Notes: generated by a model from the letters alone, not told the origin. A DNA stretch of 64,000 bases from Tillandsia leiboldiana (GCA_029204045.2 CM055076.1:21842074-21906073); one strand, 5' to 3'; positions 43,501 through 55,116 are shown, counted from the first letter of the stretch. Numbers and translations: made by a program.

Positions 43501-46500
43501 AAGCCCTGTCGTCCTGATACTATCCAGAGTCTTTTTGATTCTTGGGGTTTCATCTGAAAAGGTGTAGATTTAAAGTTGCATCGAAACCAAGCCTTAATAC
43601 AATAATTGTTTAAAAACAGTGTTAGGGTCTGTTTGAAATATTGCAACAGTGTACTCCTGGCTAATTTGGGGTCACTGGACGTGATGCTCGCGTTTATTCT
43701 GGGTTTTGGTGAGCCGAAGAAACGAAAATGCGTTTCGGCTAGGTTAGAGAAGTAATTTATGGCCCGAAGTTTTCCTCGGGTTCCGTGCTGCTGCAAATGG
43801 GTGAGCACGGCGTTCAGCAAGTCGATTTTCACCTACTGGAGGTGACAGCTCGTAAAAATGATTCTCCGTTAAAGAGAACGAGCCAAAACGGGGTTTATTT
43901 AGTATATAAAACACATTAGGAATAAACCTGAGGGGCTTGCTGCAATTATAACAATACGGAAAAGCTAGAAAAATGTTCTAAGACATTGTTGACCTTTCGG
44001 TGGGTTTCCCGGGGTTCTTGAAAAGCTAAATATGCTTAATATTGCGTTAATCGACAAAATGGTCGATTCGTGTTAGTTGTGCCTTGAGGATTTGGTAGAT
44101 CCTGAGTTGTCATCTGGTATTATTGTAGACCTCAGTCATCAGGAGCCAGCCCGTGATTCGTCTTGTGGCTATTGCGACCGTCTACCTTCTGGTGGAGTCG
44201 TTGTTCCTCCTATATACAGGTGGGTTATCTTCGGTCCGCGTTTTATCAGGTCGGCCCTATTGGGTGCCGTGGTAGGTCGGACCCCTGTTCTTGGTGTAGC
44301 CCTGAACCTATGCTTTAGCCTTACTATATGCTTTCATTCCAGCATTCAGTCATTTCAGCTATATTGCCTGATCTTACATATGAGCCTTTCGTTATACTCT
44401 ATTCTTCACTGCATGTTTAGAACAGGAGTTCTGGTCTCAGTACCTGGCATGATTTGCATCAGTATCGATATCCCGATGGGGATTTCCTCGGCTTCTCGCC
44501 GACTGTCCGGTCTATTGACCGTGGATTGAGATTCAGCATTATGATTGCTATTGAGTTATACCTGCTCTTACTACTTGCTTGCATATCAGCACAAAATCCT
44601 TACATCTGCATAACCTTGATCCTACAGATGAGCTTTTATTATGCCTTGATTTCCAGCAGTAGTTATACATCATATTTATATTCCAGCAGTTGCTTGTTTA
44701 TCATGTTGAGTTATATCATGATTTCTTCAGCAGTTGATATGCATTTTCTGGACACATGCCATGCTTGATTGGTCACTAGCATAGTTCTATACCTGTCTCT
44801 ATTCTTCACTGCATGTTTAGAATAGGTGAGATTACTTCAGCATGTGGCATGTTATACTAGTGTCCCAGTGGGGATTTTCCTCGGCTTCTTGCCGTCTATG
44901 TGGTCAGTGGACCATGGTTTGAGCATCAGCATTATGATCGCCATGTCGAGCCAGCTTTCAGTCGCGCACACCGACGGTTTGGCCACCGTCACGGTGTTCT
45001 TTACCGGTAGAGAGGTCTGATCGACCCGTGAGCCTTTGAGGTTATGATAGCTGCTGGGTGTCCAAAAGTGGTTGTTGCCTGAGGCCCCAAAGACCAAAAG
45101 TGGTTGTTGCCTGAGGTCCATGGCAGTTTAGCCTGAGGCCCTTGTGGCCAAAAGTGGCATTGATTGGGTATATTCGTGGTACTACCTTTGATGCACCTTC
45201 TTAATATTCCTGCTTGTTTGATTACCTGCATTTTCATATCTGTTATAGATTTGCCATGCATAGTATGATTGTGTTATATATGCATACCCTGTTCTATTGA
45301 TCTATGTTCGATCTTCTTAGATTATATACCTGCATTTTCATATCTGTTATAGATTTGTCATGTATAGTATGATCATTCTCTGCTTGCCAGATTATCAGGG
45401 ATAGTATGACTATTTCCTGCTTGTCAGCTATAACATATTCATTCCTACCTGTCAGATTATCAGTTATAGCATGATCAGCTTTATATATGATTACACTGCT
45501 CTGTTAATTAATCCATGATTAATGGTACTCTGCTTAGGTTATACATTTGAACTATACCTCTCAGTTTCAGTATATCCTACTTTTGTTATCCGCTTATTAT
45601 TGTATCCAGTAGGTACGGCTTGCTATTTCCCGGCCCGTCGTGCCCACTGGGATACACTCCGGTGTGTCTCACACCCTCGGGTGACTGTTTTTCAGGTCCT
45701 TTGGGTGCGGGGACCTTTGGACATTCTGTGTGAGGAGACGTGGTAGATTTATCCCTGGTAGGATGTACCCCTTTTGTTATAGTAAAACATTGCAACTGTA
45801 TTTTCATTTTGAGAACTGGATGTATTAACTCATGAACCTTGTGGATGTAATAGAGTAGAACTTATGTAGTATAACTATCTTGTATCTACTCTGATCGACT
45901 GTTCCTGCTAGCCGAGCACATATAGGGAAGGCTCTGTTTGACGTACAGAGACTTTTCTATATGTGTGGCGGTATGTTCACGCCTTGGAGAAATATGGATT
46001 TTAAACTCTGATTTAAAAAAAAAAAAAAATTTAGATCCACTTTTGAATCTCGGGGCGTGACAAGTACCATTACATGTATATGGATGCCGCCTGCAATGGG
46101 TCCTCACCAGCAGCCGGGAGCTGATCAACAATGTGATCTAGCCTCTCAGACCACCTCTCAATGTATGCAGCGTGAAATGCAATCCAATCCTCATCCGGAC
46201 GCCCACGTGATGTCACGCGCCGGATGGACGCCACATTGAGAGGTATATGCTGGAAAAGTCCGAACTGCCACATGACTCTGTTTGGTACATACATTTCTAT
46301 AATGTGAAAGCAGATGATGACTGTTCTTGAACACCAGACTTGCGAGCCCTGTACACAGAAGGCTGGTAATACGGCTAAAATCTCATCTATGTACGGCATC
46401 CATATAACCTGTTAATGACACAAAATGATCAGTTAGTATAAAATTGTTTTGAAAAAATATATTTAAAGTATTGAATAAAATATCTACATACCTACGTCTT

Positions 46501-47619
46501 TCTCTACTGATCCAACTCATCTCTATAAAACTAAATGTCAGTGGTCCTGACATTGGCTCCAAAGCATAGCCCTCCAGCGTTGGCCCATCTAGATTATAAA
46601 ATACATATATTAGTTGCAATTACATTTGAAATACAAAATCTACTATATCAAATAAATATCTTACCGGCAACCCATAGGGAGATCTACTATATCAGGTAGC
46701 GCTAGGACGCTTATAAGTGGGCCGATATGAATGTGGTCCCAAGCCCAAATCTATATATTTACACCAACGGCTTAATATAATAAATAAAATATTAAATACC
46801 AATATATTAACATAATACTGAAATCAAAATATTAGTTATTATACCTGTAATAGGGTCCTAGCGCTCGATACAAATATGCTAAGGCAGCGCACCTCATGCA
46901 TGAGCCCCGCAGATATCAAAATCAGCCAAAAGTGATAGCCACTTTAGGTGAACTCTGTGTCCAGTGGGGTTAGGAAACAAACTACAACTGATTTGATATA
47001 ACATATATGCACGGGCTGTAGCTGCCACTACTCCTGCAGGGGCATCTAGATGTATATGGCCATACTACTTATATAGTCACGCTAGGTGTATCTGTGACCC
47101 CTTGATTTCGTCGGGCACAGCTCCGAACAATGTCTCACATAGAGGCTCCCAGTCTTACAGTGCAATTCCCGTCACTGGTGGACCGTCGACACGGAGACCT
47201 GAAATAACCGCCACATCCTGGAGTGTGACGATCATCTCACCACGGCGAAAGTGGAACGTCTGGATCTCCGGTCTCCACCTCTCGGCAAGGGTGGCTAGTA
47301 AAGCCTGATCCAGCTGCACGCGTCTCAGGCGTGCTACCCCGTAAAATCCAGATTGTCGGAGTAGATCTAGTACAGATGGATGGTCAAGCTCCCACTGGTT
47401 GAGCTTGCACCCATGCTCTGAGAACTGCACAGCACGATACCCCTGTGATGCAAAAAAAATATAGTTAGCTCTTACATCAATTCAGCTTATTTATATTATG
47501 ATAAAAATCAAATGAAATTTTATAGCTCTTATCTCAGTCCTGATAAATACGGGCCTATGGAGATGCTGCTCTGTTAGGACCGACGGATCAACTGGTCCCG
47601 CGTCCTCGTGATCTGCCAT
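40565..47619 (-). pseudogene. Plant mobile domain (PMD) protein gene, split by a solo LTR and decayed
   Basis: A start ATG at 47619 opens MADHEDAGPVDPSVLTEQ. Exon 2 starts after TGCATCACAG near 47445 with GYRAVQFSEHGCKLNQWELD, then VLDLLRQSGFYGVARL, WRPEIQTFHFRRGEM and LQDVAVISGLRVDG. Next come MPYIDEILAVLPAF and DEDWIAFHAAYIERW (46399-46070). The frame resumes beyond the solo LTR as WTITRRWISRPVQRP (41300-41225) and a low-complexity tail with a Gly-Arg repeat (40565-40620). These are ordered motifs of the plant mobile domain, found in MAIN-like proteins and in MULE/gypsy elements. In-frame stops (for example TAA after VTGIAL, and TAA just before WY at the insertion) and a mutated donor (ATAAGAG where GTAAGAG is expected, about 47550) show it is dead. 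It sits next to a MULE transposase end, so it was probably a transposon passenger. Confidence 0.75.
41309..46062 (+). mobile_element. Giant solo LTR, 4.75 kb, perfect 5-bp TSD
   Basis: It starts TGTAGTAACCGAGAATTT at 41309 and ends TGAATCTCGGGGCGTGACA at 46062. It is flanked by identical AGTAC at 41304-41308 and 46063-46067. Removing it rejoins the PMD reading frame at WY|WTITRRW. No primer-binding site, interior or second LTR is present, so unequal recombination between LTRs is inferred. Internal repeats include AAAAGTGGTTGTTGCCTGAG twice (45066-45117) and a partly duplicated block with TCTATTCTTCACTGCATG (44400 and 44802). The terminal motif is shared with the 18275 and 48303 LTRs but the body differs. 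Confidence 0.93.
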
Positions 47620-47671
47620 TTGCAATATGTAATTTATATATTAGTAACACAATAGCTAAAAAAAGCAAATA

Positions 47672-48245
47672 TTAAGACAAGATAAATAAAATTGTGGAAG
47701 TCATACGTCGACGTCCTTGTTGAACTCTTTCTACATTTTGTGAACAAGTACTCCTATAATGGCCTGCTTGTTTATAAATGGAGCATTTTCCTCGTCGGCC
47801 ACCCCCCTCGTCCATTATATTACGAATACGTGTAGATTGTGGACGACCTTTCTTCCTTCGTATAGGAGGCGGTACAATCTGGGGACCTTGGGGTCGTGGC
47901 CAGTGTCGTCTATCAGGAACAGGATGAAAATGTGGTGCGTACGTCGCACGATAGCAGTCCGTACTATACCAGGCTGAACAAAAAATATGATAGTCTAATC
48001 TTATTTGTGATGTAGTACAAGCTGTTAAGATATGCGAGCAAGGTATTCCCTTTAGATGAAATTCACCACATGAACATTTTGCATTTGTTCCATTCACGAT
48101 TACTTTGAAGGCGAAATCTCCAGTATTGACTTCAAATTCCGTTAGTCCAAATCATTCGACAAAATGTCCCCGCGTCGTATCCATACTTTTGGTAATTATT
48201 TTTTTTATTTTAGGGGTTAGCGCGCCCTTCATACTTTCACCGTCA
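47672..48245 (-). pseudogene. MULE (MuDR-type) transposase C-terminus, SWIM finger, broken
   Basis: Minus-strand frame: ESMKGALTPKI, then after a stop FEVNTGDFAFKVIVNGTN and AKCSCGEFHLKGIPCSHIL, the CxC...CxH SWIM zinc finger that follows the catalytic core in MuDR-type transposases. DYHIFCSAWYSTDCYR and a zinc knuckle CSIYKQAGHYRSTC follow; the second Cys of the knuckle (CxxC) is replaced by Tyr. The catalytic DDE part is missing; upstream sequence ends at the LTR at 48303. It is adjacent to, and in the same orientation as, the PMD gene, suggesting one composite element. Confidence 0.82.
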
Positions 48246-48718
48246 ACACGGCACTGTAAAAATATGTATTAAGCTTATAAAAAGTAGCCACAATAAAAGC
48301 CGTGATAGGTGTAGTGGTCCAGGTTCCCATGCACCCTTTCCGGTGAATCCACTGTGTAGAACACCTAGTGTTGGTGTGTCTGGCCCATAGTGCATCAAAG
48401 GGATGCCACAGATGGACCCTGTGAGGTATCTATTGCTGGATTGGCCTTCGACTACATTTATCGAATTTTTGAAAAGGTTTTGGGCCAAACAGAGGTTGGA
48501 TTTGGATCCAGCACGGAAAAACGCTTGAAAGCGACTATTTGCTTGTTTGATTCTGAGTCCGGAGGCCCAAAAACGGACTCCCGGAAGTTTTTAGTGGATT
48601 TCGGTGCATGGGAGGGGCCGTGGACCACCAGCCTGCCACGTGGCGGCCTGTTATTGGTCGTTTTACAGCGCTCGGTCCACAGAGCATCGCGGCTGGGTGC
48701 ATAGACCCGGCGCAGGGA

Positions 48719-49143
48719 CACGTGGCGCCGCCTGATTGGCGGGCTCACGGGGCGCGGTCCACAGAGCGGGCGCGGCGGTGCATGGACCAGGGCGGGGACA
48801 CGTGGCAGCCCCCGGTTGGTCGGTGCACGCGGTGCGGTCCACGAAACCCAAAGGTGGGTGCGTGGACCGGGTGCAGGGGACACGTGTCGACGCGTGATTG
48901 ACGGGCTCACGAGGCGCGGCGCATGGGGACGCGGGCGAGCGCCTCGGGGCGCGTGCGTGGCAGGCGGTCAGGCGGCGTCTGCCCGCACGTGTGACCGTGA
49001 CGCGGGTGGACACGTGGCGCCCCGCTATTCGCGGGCGCCACCTACCCGTTTGACCGGGGAGGTGCCACGTGGCGGCACCGGACGCGCCCCGCACAGCTGT
49101 TTGCTGTGCGGGACACGCGCCCGATTCCTGGGTGGGCCACGTG
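48719..49143. promoter_or_regulatory. Cluster of seven CACGTG (G-box/ABRE-like) motifs in the LTR U3
   Basis: CACGTG occurs at 48719, 48799, 48881, 48986, 49011, 49066 and 49138. Several read ACACGTGGC, the classic abscisic-acid response core bound by bZIP factors. They sit in degenerate repeats of about 80 bp, 180-600 bp upstream of the TATA box. Stress or ABA response is an inference from the motif. Confidence 0.8.
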
Positions 49144-49184
49144 GCCACTTCCGACGCGCCCCGCACAGCTGTTTGCTGTGCGGG
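49088..49184. repeat. Two identical perfect hairpins, 72-bp spacing
   Basis: CCCGCACAGC-TGTTT-GCTGTGCGGG occurs at 49088-49112 and 49160-49184: a 10-bp stem with a 5-base loop in each, within a 72-bp direct repeat that also carries GACGCGCC. Confidence 0.95.
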
Positions 49185-49318
49185 ACACATGTCAGCCCAG
49201 GGGGGTTTCGGGCGCTCCCCTGCGGTACGTTGTGCCGCCGGATTCGGGCGCCCGAAACCTGTCCGAGCGCCCAAATCCGGGGACATAACGAGCATTTTTG
49301 GATTTGTTTTGTGTGGCC

Positions 49319-49327
49319 TATATAAAG
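49319..49327 (+). promoter_or_regulatory. TATA box of the gypsy LTR
   Basis: TATATAAAG in the context GGCCTATATAAAGGCCGAG, followed by a pyrimidine-rich leader (CGTCTTCTTCTTCAG). Transcription would start near 49350. Confidence 0.75.
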
Positions 49328-51515
49328 GCCGAGACGTCTTCTTCTTCAGTTTTTCCGCGTTTCCGAGCCTCCTCTCACCTCGGACCCTTCAGGAAAGTTA
49401 TTCCTCCCTCTGTGCAGCATTCACCTGAGGATTTCTGGGATTTTACGTGGCACGCTTTTTGAGGTTTCATTTTCTTTAACGCGTCGCGACGTTCCTTCGC
49501 CGGTGATCCCTTCCGTCGCGTTTCGGTGCGCGAGCTCCCCCGGCCTACTCCGACCACCTTTTCGGGCGATTCTTGTGCCGTTGGATCCACGACAGGTAGG
49601 GCTACGATCTTGGTTCAGCTTCCCCTCGTTTCGGGTTTTTCTTAGAGTTTTTTCGAGCTTACTGGGACCCCTTTTTCTGTGAGGATTTCTGGGATAGCAC
49701 AGGTTGTTTCGTGGATTTCTCCGCGCTCGAGCATCGGATTGAGGCGTGCCTATACTCTTTTTTGCATCTACGCGTCGCAAGGATTATCGCTGTATTTTTC
49801 TGGGATTTTTCTAAGGCTTACCCGAAGGTATATCTTTTCTCCCTTTTCTGTGCAAGGTGTTACAGTTGTTATGTTGTGGGGTTTCGCGCTCACCGTGTTG
49901 TGGAATTTGTAACTCGGCCTACGGGGCTCGGATTGGGACGTGTAGATACTCGTTTCGAAGGGCTCGACGCGACGATCGCTGCAGTATTTTTGTTGGATTT
50001 TTCGGAGTCCTTCCTGCAGGTGAAAATTTTGCATCTTTGGGACTGTTATCGACAGATTGTATATACTTGGATATTTTTGGAATAAAGTGTAACTCTGGAC
50101 CTTTTGTTGTACCCAGGAGGGTTTGCGGGTATTTCTAAACCTGTTGGAACTGGAGGAAATTGGAGATATTTGTTCCTGGGTATTTTCAGCTGTTGGATTT
50201 TGGACAGTTTAGCACTTCAGGTGGGTTGCCTTGTCTTCAAGATCTATGGACTGTACATTAATTCTATCTATGTAAGATCATGCATGGTTGTGAATGTACT
50301 ATGTAACATGCTAGAATGTGAGAGTTGACATTTCCTACTGTTATATTGATGATCATGTGATCCTTCTGCTTTCTACAAGCTGTTAAATTATTATTATCTT
50401 GGAACTTGACCTAGCACCCCCGCCATATGCAGCATGTTCAACCAGACTAATAGAAAACTCCAACTTGGGCTAGGATATTATTGCTTTAAACTTTCCCACA
50501 CTGTCATTTTCTGTTTCATCCTGGACTTAGAGTTTCCTCGCCCGGGTAGTGGGCCGAGAGGTCGGGTTGTTGTGGGATGGTTGTTACACTCGTGTCTGGG
50601 GGCCGAGTGGAGTCTGATAGCAGTCTATAGATCAGTGTTTCATTTTTGGGAGCTATCTGAGTGACAGTGGGTCCCGGATGTGTAGTTTTCCAGCCTGTGA
50701 GTGAGTGAGTGTTTTGTTGGTTACTGTCGATCTTGTTGATCGAGGATTTGGACTATAGCTTGCATGAGCCACATTTGAGCTCGACAAAGATGCGCGGATA
50801 CTTTCCTCGGTGGGGTCGCGCCCCTCGAGTGCCACTCCGGAGCTAGGCTTGATATTTGCTATCGCGACTTGTCGACGCAGTCCCTCTAGCTGGGCCAGTT
50901 TTGGCAGTCACGGACGCCCTACGTAAGTCCCGTCCCTTTTCTGATGTAACGGCAGTAGGTAGGCGCAGATTTGACTGGACCCTATGTGGCAGTTAGTGTA
51001 GATTGGGTGATCTGAGTTGAGGGATAGTAGATGCACCATATTTTCTTCTGTTCCACTCCTTGAGTATCTAGATAGAGGCATCGTAGCTGTAGAGTTTATT
51101 TTTCCAGCTTTTCCTTCCAGCACTGCATTTGTTACTTTATGCCTCTAGTAGACTTAGTGGGCAGACCGTCGGGCTTTGTTGGCGGTACCCACTGAGAACT
51201 ACTGTGGGATGTAGTTCTCACACCCGCTGTGGTGTCTTTTTCCCCAGGGACTTCTACTCCTGTTCCTGCTGCTCCAGCTGCTGCTTCTACTGATCGAGGT
51301 AAGGGAGTCGCGAGCTAGATCCCTACTAGTCATCTGCCAGAGAGAGAGTAGAGGTACCCTATTTGGTTGATGTATTAGTATTGTTTGGGTTTCCTTTTGG
51401 GACTTATTTTGTATATTTCTTTTACAGTTGAGAGACTTATGTATTTGTGAGGACTTGGGTTGTATATCTGTGGAGTTGTTTTTATTTTATTTTCAGCAGT
51501 TACTTTCCAGCTCTG

Positions 51516-51776
51516 ATACCACTCTAATCTGTCACGCCCCGGAGTCGAAACTGCGACCCGAGCTCGCCTGGTAAAGGATACTTGTTCCGGATGGTCACTT
51601 TGTTCAGCTCCCTGTAATCCACACATAATCGAAGCGACCCGTCCTTCTTCTTCACAAACAACACCGGCGCTCCCCACGGAGATACACTGGGTCTAACAAA
51701 ACCCCTGTCCATTAGATCCTGTAACTGGGCTTTCAACTCTCTCAACTCGGTAGGTGCCATCTTGTAGGGTGCCTTT
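51516..51776 (-). pseudogene. Chimeric Ty3/gypsy fragment: reverse transcriptase fused to LTR tail and primer-binding site
   Basis: Minus-strand frame from 51760: RELKAQLQDLMDRGFVRPS, then WGAPVLFVKKKDGSLRLCVD and YRELNKVTIRNKYPLP, the N-terminal part of a chromovirus-type reverse transcriptase. Straight after YPLP the sequence becomes an LTR terminus (GCGAGCTCGGGTCGCAG ... CTCCGGGGCGTGACA, ending at 51537), then GATTAGAG and the primer-binding site TGGTATCAGAGC (51529-51518). In an intact element this order is impossible, so it is a recombined or template-switched product. It is inverted relative to the LTR on its left. Confidence 0.85.
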
Positions 51777-51846
51777 AATAAATTATAATATTATGTGGAA
51801 CGATATAAACCAGCTACTTAAATAGAACTTTTACCAAATCCAACTT

Positions 51847-51896
<50 letters not shown>

Positions 51897-53049
51897 AATT
51901 AGTAAAATTACATATTAACTAATTAAATTATTATTTTAAATATTTTATCAAATTCAAAATTCTAACTTTTTATTTTTTAATATATAAAATTACCTACGCT
52001 CGATGTTGTTGACTATTTTAAATAATATTTAATAATTTAAAATTTTATTAAGTAAAGTGTGTTTCATAAATATGCCCTTTTTTTTTTTTTAAATAACTTT
52101 ATTTAGCCACCGCCTATTGCATTCGATAGCACTAGTCAAACAATTGATTAATCAATCACTTGGAAATCTTCTTATCAGAATAAAAAACAAAGAAAAAAAA
52201 GAGAAAAAAAAAATAGAGGGAATGCTTTAGGAAATTGCAGAAAGAAAGTGACAAAGATCACAGGAGATTCTTTTGCATTTAATGAAAGTAAGACTTATTT
52301 ACACCTGCTATACTGTATTTTATTATTATTTTTATTTATTATATTGTAATAAATATTTTTAAAAAGTATTATTTTGTTGAGTTAGACTAATATGTTATCG
52401 AAATTACAGGAATTTATATATACTTTCAAGTTGTTGTTGTTGTTGTTTTTGTTTTTTTTTTTTTTAATAGAACATTCGATTTGGTTATTGATTTCGATGT
52501 GATTTACAATATTGAAACTGTTTAGAAATCAAATTTTATAATTTTTTTAACTTTATTTGTTTAATGAACAAGTAGTCTCAAAATAAAATAAAAGAAAGAA
52601 AATAATAATCTCATAAAAAATGAGAGAAAAATTAAAATTTAAATCGGAATGATATTGCTCTTTATGATAATTTTTTTTTTTTATCTAATTTTAATTATTG
52701 TATGCTGTTGAGTAGATATAATAGCAAGTGTCAAAAAGATTCAGAAAAAGTAATTTCTTGGATGCTTCTTGAAAGAGGGTAGGAAGTATAATACAAGCTG
52801 CACAAAAAAGTAGCAAGTTCTTAAAGACAGAGATGTGAAAACATAGAAAGTTTTAGCCCTACACAAGTTCTATATTGAGGGAGAAATTATTGGCACCTAG
52901 TGATTAAAAATTTCTTTGTTATTCACCACAATTGTAGATATTTTAGACTTTACTACTTTACTTAGGCTTTAAGAACAAATGATGAAAAAAATATTTGATT
53001 TATATCTGTAAAAAATTATTTTATATAATTTTTATATCTTAGGAACAAA
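51777..53049. other. AT-rich noncoding stretch
   Basis: Contains a (TA)n array at 51850-51894, a (GTT)n run at 52432-52448 and several T/A homopolymers. No gene supported. Confidence 0.6.
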
Positions 53050-53222
53050 TAATGCTATCAAATTTTCTATCGTTGGTGATCATTTTGATCCCTTAGATCA
53101 TTCTAGTTTCCTAACCACCCACTAAAACCTAAGGATCCACTATCATGATAAACGCACATCTCTTCATCTAAGAGACAAAAACTTAATAACACTAATGACT
53201 TGGTACTATTAATAGCATAGTA
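53050..53222 (-). mobile_element. Micron-like MITE, copy A
   Basis: Reverse-orientation copy of the family at 55100 and 55367: shares AACCACCCACTAAAACC, GATCCACTATCATGATAA and AATGACTTGGTACTATTAAT. An adjoining partial copy of the terminal part (GAGTCCGGCTCTATGCTG, GCACTAAACACTTAGTGCTA) lies at about 53238-53330. Confidence 0.65.
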
Positions 53223-53667
53223 ATCTAGTTCTATATGAGTCCGGCTCTATGCTGTTGATAGCACTAAACACTTAGTGCTACCAAATTTTCCGCCATTAGA
53301 TCTACCCAGATACATAAGGTAAAGATCAATCCGGATACATAATTAGTAACTTCAGTTAAAGAGAGATGTTTATAAAAAAAGATTTGAAATCATCATTGAG
53401 AAGGAATATTGAATATAATTGTTAAAAAAATATCATTCTCTGTAGTAATTTAAGCTTTTAAAGATAATCGGTTGTTTCACAATCTTTAACAATTACATAG
53501 TACATAACAAAAAAAATTTGAAAAGGACTAATTTTTTGAATACTTCGGGGAAGAGGAAAGAAAATGAAATCAAAGTTTCATAGAGAAGATTTGTAAGTCC
53601 AAAAGCTAGAGAAATTTATTTGTTCACCTCATGTAAAATCAACAAAACTCAATTATTGCTAGAGGAG

Positions 53668-53800
53668 TATGTCCTCCTCCACTCCACACCTTTCTAGAGG
53701 CAGAAATTATTGTCTACAATCTGTTTCAGAGGAAGAAATGATTGTCTGCAATATGTCCTCCCCCACTCCACACTCTTTTAGTGGAGAAATTATTATCTGC
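53668..53800. repeat. Imperfect tandem repeat, 84-bp period
   Basis: TATGTCCTCCTCCACTCCAC at 53668 and TATGTCCTCCCCCACTCCAC at 53752, each followed by GAAATTATT(G/A)TCTG/AC-type sequence. Confidence 0.7.
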
Positions 53801-54720
53801 GTATAATTACATCATATATATATACTATATTTCTAAAATTTCGTAATATAGGTTTAATATTAAAGTTTAGATTAAAATATAGATTTTTTTTTTTTTTTTT
53901 TTTTTTTGTAAATATTTATCTTCTCTTTTTTGTATGATTTTTAAAAAACTATATTTTATACCTTTAAAATTTTAGATATGTTTTCAAAGAATTTCCATGT
54001 TAAAGAAGTGGGTAAAAATACAAAACTACCATTACTCATTATGGAGTGCAAAAAATAATGTTTTAATATATTTTCAGTATTTTTAAGTGTTTATTCGATA
54101 TGTCCAGTTATAATTTATTAGTGAAGGAGCCCTCATTTTACAAATAGAAAATATAAAAATAATTAATAATAATAAAATATTAAATATTTTTTGTGTATCT
54201 CATTTGTCATATTCATCAAAAGTCTCTTATTATTGGTGGTGGAAATAAACCTAATGATGTCTTCATCGGCGAAGGTGATAGTAAAGATAACGACAATCCC
54301 TTCGACCGCGGCGGAGGGGAAAAGAGAGGAAAGAAAAAGTATTATGATGAATTAATTTGAGATAAAAATCATAGACTGAAACTTTTCGCCTAGCAAAAGC
54401 TCGTTCGGTGCCTGCCTTTTTGCTCGAAGAGGGCAAGCCTTACTCTCCGTTTGCTAGCTCGGACCTTCGCGGCCTATCACTAAGTGCAAAAACAGAAAAA
54501 GAGAAAAAAGTAGAGATTCTTTAGAAAAAGTAAGTACTCTCTTATTTAGAAAATAACAACTACAAAATACAAGTCTCTCTTATTATTTTCGCATTTGTCA
54601 ACCCCATTATTTGTAGGCTCATATACGTAACTCACCCACTAACCTACACTTAAGACACCCACTGATGCCTAAATTAAATACCCACTGAGCCCACATGACT
54701 CTTGGCATTCTTGTTATTGA
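53801..54720. other. AT-rich noncoding DNA
   Basis: No gene supported. A GC-rich island at 54380-54480 (GCAAAAGCTCGTTCGGTGCC) has no readable protein. Confidence 0.5.
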
Positions 54721-54830
54721 TGGCATTGATGAAGGAGGAATTAAAAATTTAATAGTGAAAAATTCTTAGTATCTCTTGTCATGGATGGCATTGATGAAAG
54801 AGGAATTAAAAATTTGGTAGCAAAAAATAA
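54721..54830. repeat. Tandem repeat, 64-bp period
   Basis: TGGCATTGATGAAGGAGGAA (54721) and TGGCATTGATGAAAGAGGAA (54785) begin two successive units that continue TTAAAAATTT. Confidence 0.8.
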
Positions 54831-55064
54831 AAAATTATATTGGTGAGGGTGAAGAAACTTTTGTCATGGCTAAAATAATTGATTCATATATATTAATAGA
54901 TAAGAAAGAGATCCTGACGATGCGGACTAAGTGTATCAACTTAAAATTTTGAGAAAAAATATAAATTTTTAAAAATTAGAAAGAAATAATAAAAAGGCGA
55001 ATATTTATTAATTTTTTATTTTACTTGATGTTACAGTAATAAATTTTTTTTCAAAATCTTGCTT

Positions 55065-55099
<35 letters not shown>

Positions 55100-55116
55100 T
55101 GTGTGTGTTAGGCTGG
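55065..55116. repeat. Compound microsatellite (TA)n(GA)n(GT)n
   Basis: TA units to 55084, GA to 55099, then GT to about 55108, abutting the left end of MITE copy B. Confidence 0.95.

Larger units (their letters stand above)
48303..51515 (+). mobile_element. Ty3/gypsy LTR, truncated at its 3' end
   Basis: It starts TGATAGGTGTAGTGG at 48303 and is collinear with the solo LTR at 18275-23163, with shared blocks such as CCTCGCCCGGGTAGTGGGCC, TGTCGACGCAGTCC and GACTTAGTGGGCAGACCGTC. The last 150 bp of the LTR, including its GGGGCGTGACA end, are replaced from about 51516 by an inverted fragment. The promoter region is unusually GC-rich. Confidence 0.78.

Noticed and set aside
48458..49325. Long overlapping frames on both strands in GC-rich DNA (up to 210 codons)
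   Set aside because: They lie in the LTR promoter region; absence of stops is due to high GC and tandem repeats, and no frame shows a domain.
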